Under the pieces are notes generated by a model that was not told the origin of the DNA, searched no databases, and worked only from the letters and a program-made list of their open reading frames with translations. From Candidatus Peregrinibacteria bacterium (GTDB lineage Bacteria; Patescibacteriota; Gracilibacteria; UBA1369; LOWO2-01-FULL-3), in the NCBI GenBank assembly GCA_018664365.1, contig JABJOK010000031.1, positions 1-5,752 of the forward strand: 5,752 nucleotides of DNA. Direction: 5' to 3'. The translations under genes and the position numbers were made by a program. This document shows, in pieces, positions 5,697 to 5,752 of the stretch. Every line of letters starts with the position of its first letter. Position 1 is the first letter of the stretch.

Positions 5697-5752
5697 AGCC
5701 TTAGGAATCCTTTGGGTTCTAATTATCACCGGAGCAGTATTTATTGGGATGA
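5689..5752 (+). CDS. Start of a probable membrane or exported protein (partial)
   Basis: Only the first 21 codons lie in the window. An ATG at 5689 overlaps the last 8 bases of ruvC in another frame (ATGAATAA). The reading frame is open to the edge: MNK, then a strongly hydrophobic stretch ALGILWVLIITGAVFIGM. That pattern is a signal peptide or N-terminal membrane anchor. A weak purine-rich AGAAAG (5678-5683) lies 5 bases before the ATG. The overlap with ruvC and the immediately hydrophobic N-terminus support a real coupled gene. Nothing about its function can be read from so little. Confidence 0.6.
   Translation, partial: MNKALGILWVLIITGAVFIGM

Noticed and set aside
1..5752. tRNA genes, CRISPR repeats, insertion sequences, attachment sites or phage/defence genes.
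   Set aside because: Nearly all the sequence is accounted for by housekeeping genes, and I saw no repeat arrays, terminal inverted repeats or cloverleaf-like sequence.

Overview
The window is AT-rich bacterial chromosome carrying five complete protein genes and the first codons of a sixth. Its character suggests a small-genome lineage, most plausibly Patescibacteria/CPR. The reasons are compact packing (2 bp between convergent genes, overlapping starts and stops), no clear Shine-Dalgarno sequence at any start, Lys/Ile-rich proteins with AGA/AAA-biased codons, and one short orphan gene among core genes. This placement is inference, because no rRNA or clade-specific marker is present. The standard code (or table 11) fits: all five reading frames are full length with no internal TGA, although every visible stop is TAA or TAG.

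Layout, left to right. (1) 19-1086, plus strand: an M24B metallopeptidase of the Xaa-Pro aminopeptidase/prolidase type. (2) 1089-1832, minus strand, convergent with gene 1: an acidic 247-residue soluble protein of unknown function that appears to hold two copies of a domain joined by a charged, Ala/Glu-rich linker. (3) 1833-1949: a 117-bp divergent intergenic region with a good minus-strand promoter and a weaker candidate for glmS. (4) 1950-3728, plus: glmS, glucosamine-6-phosphate synthase. (5) 3729-3786: a short spacer with a sigma70-type promoter (consensus -10) and small dyad symmetries. (6) 3787-5205, plus: pyk, pyruvate kinase. (7) 5205-5696, plus: ruvC, starting in the pyk stop codon. 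(8) 5689 to the window end, plus: start of a probable membrane or exported protein, overlapping ruvC by 8 bases.

Functionally these are housekeeping genes: peptide turnover, amino-sugar supply for the cell envelope, the ATP-yielding last step of glycolysis, and Holliday-junction resolution. pyk, ruvC and the last ORF look like one translationally coupled operon; glmS and the orphan gene diverge from a shared control region. I see no mobile element, CRISPR array, RNA gene or defence/biosynthetic system, and no clear evidence of a new multi-gene system. The items most worth following are the duplicated-domain orphan protein, the altered effector loop of pyruvate kinase, and the coupling of ruvC to pyk.
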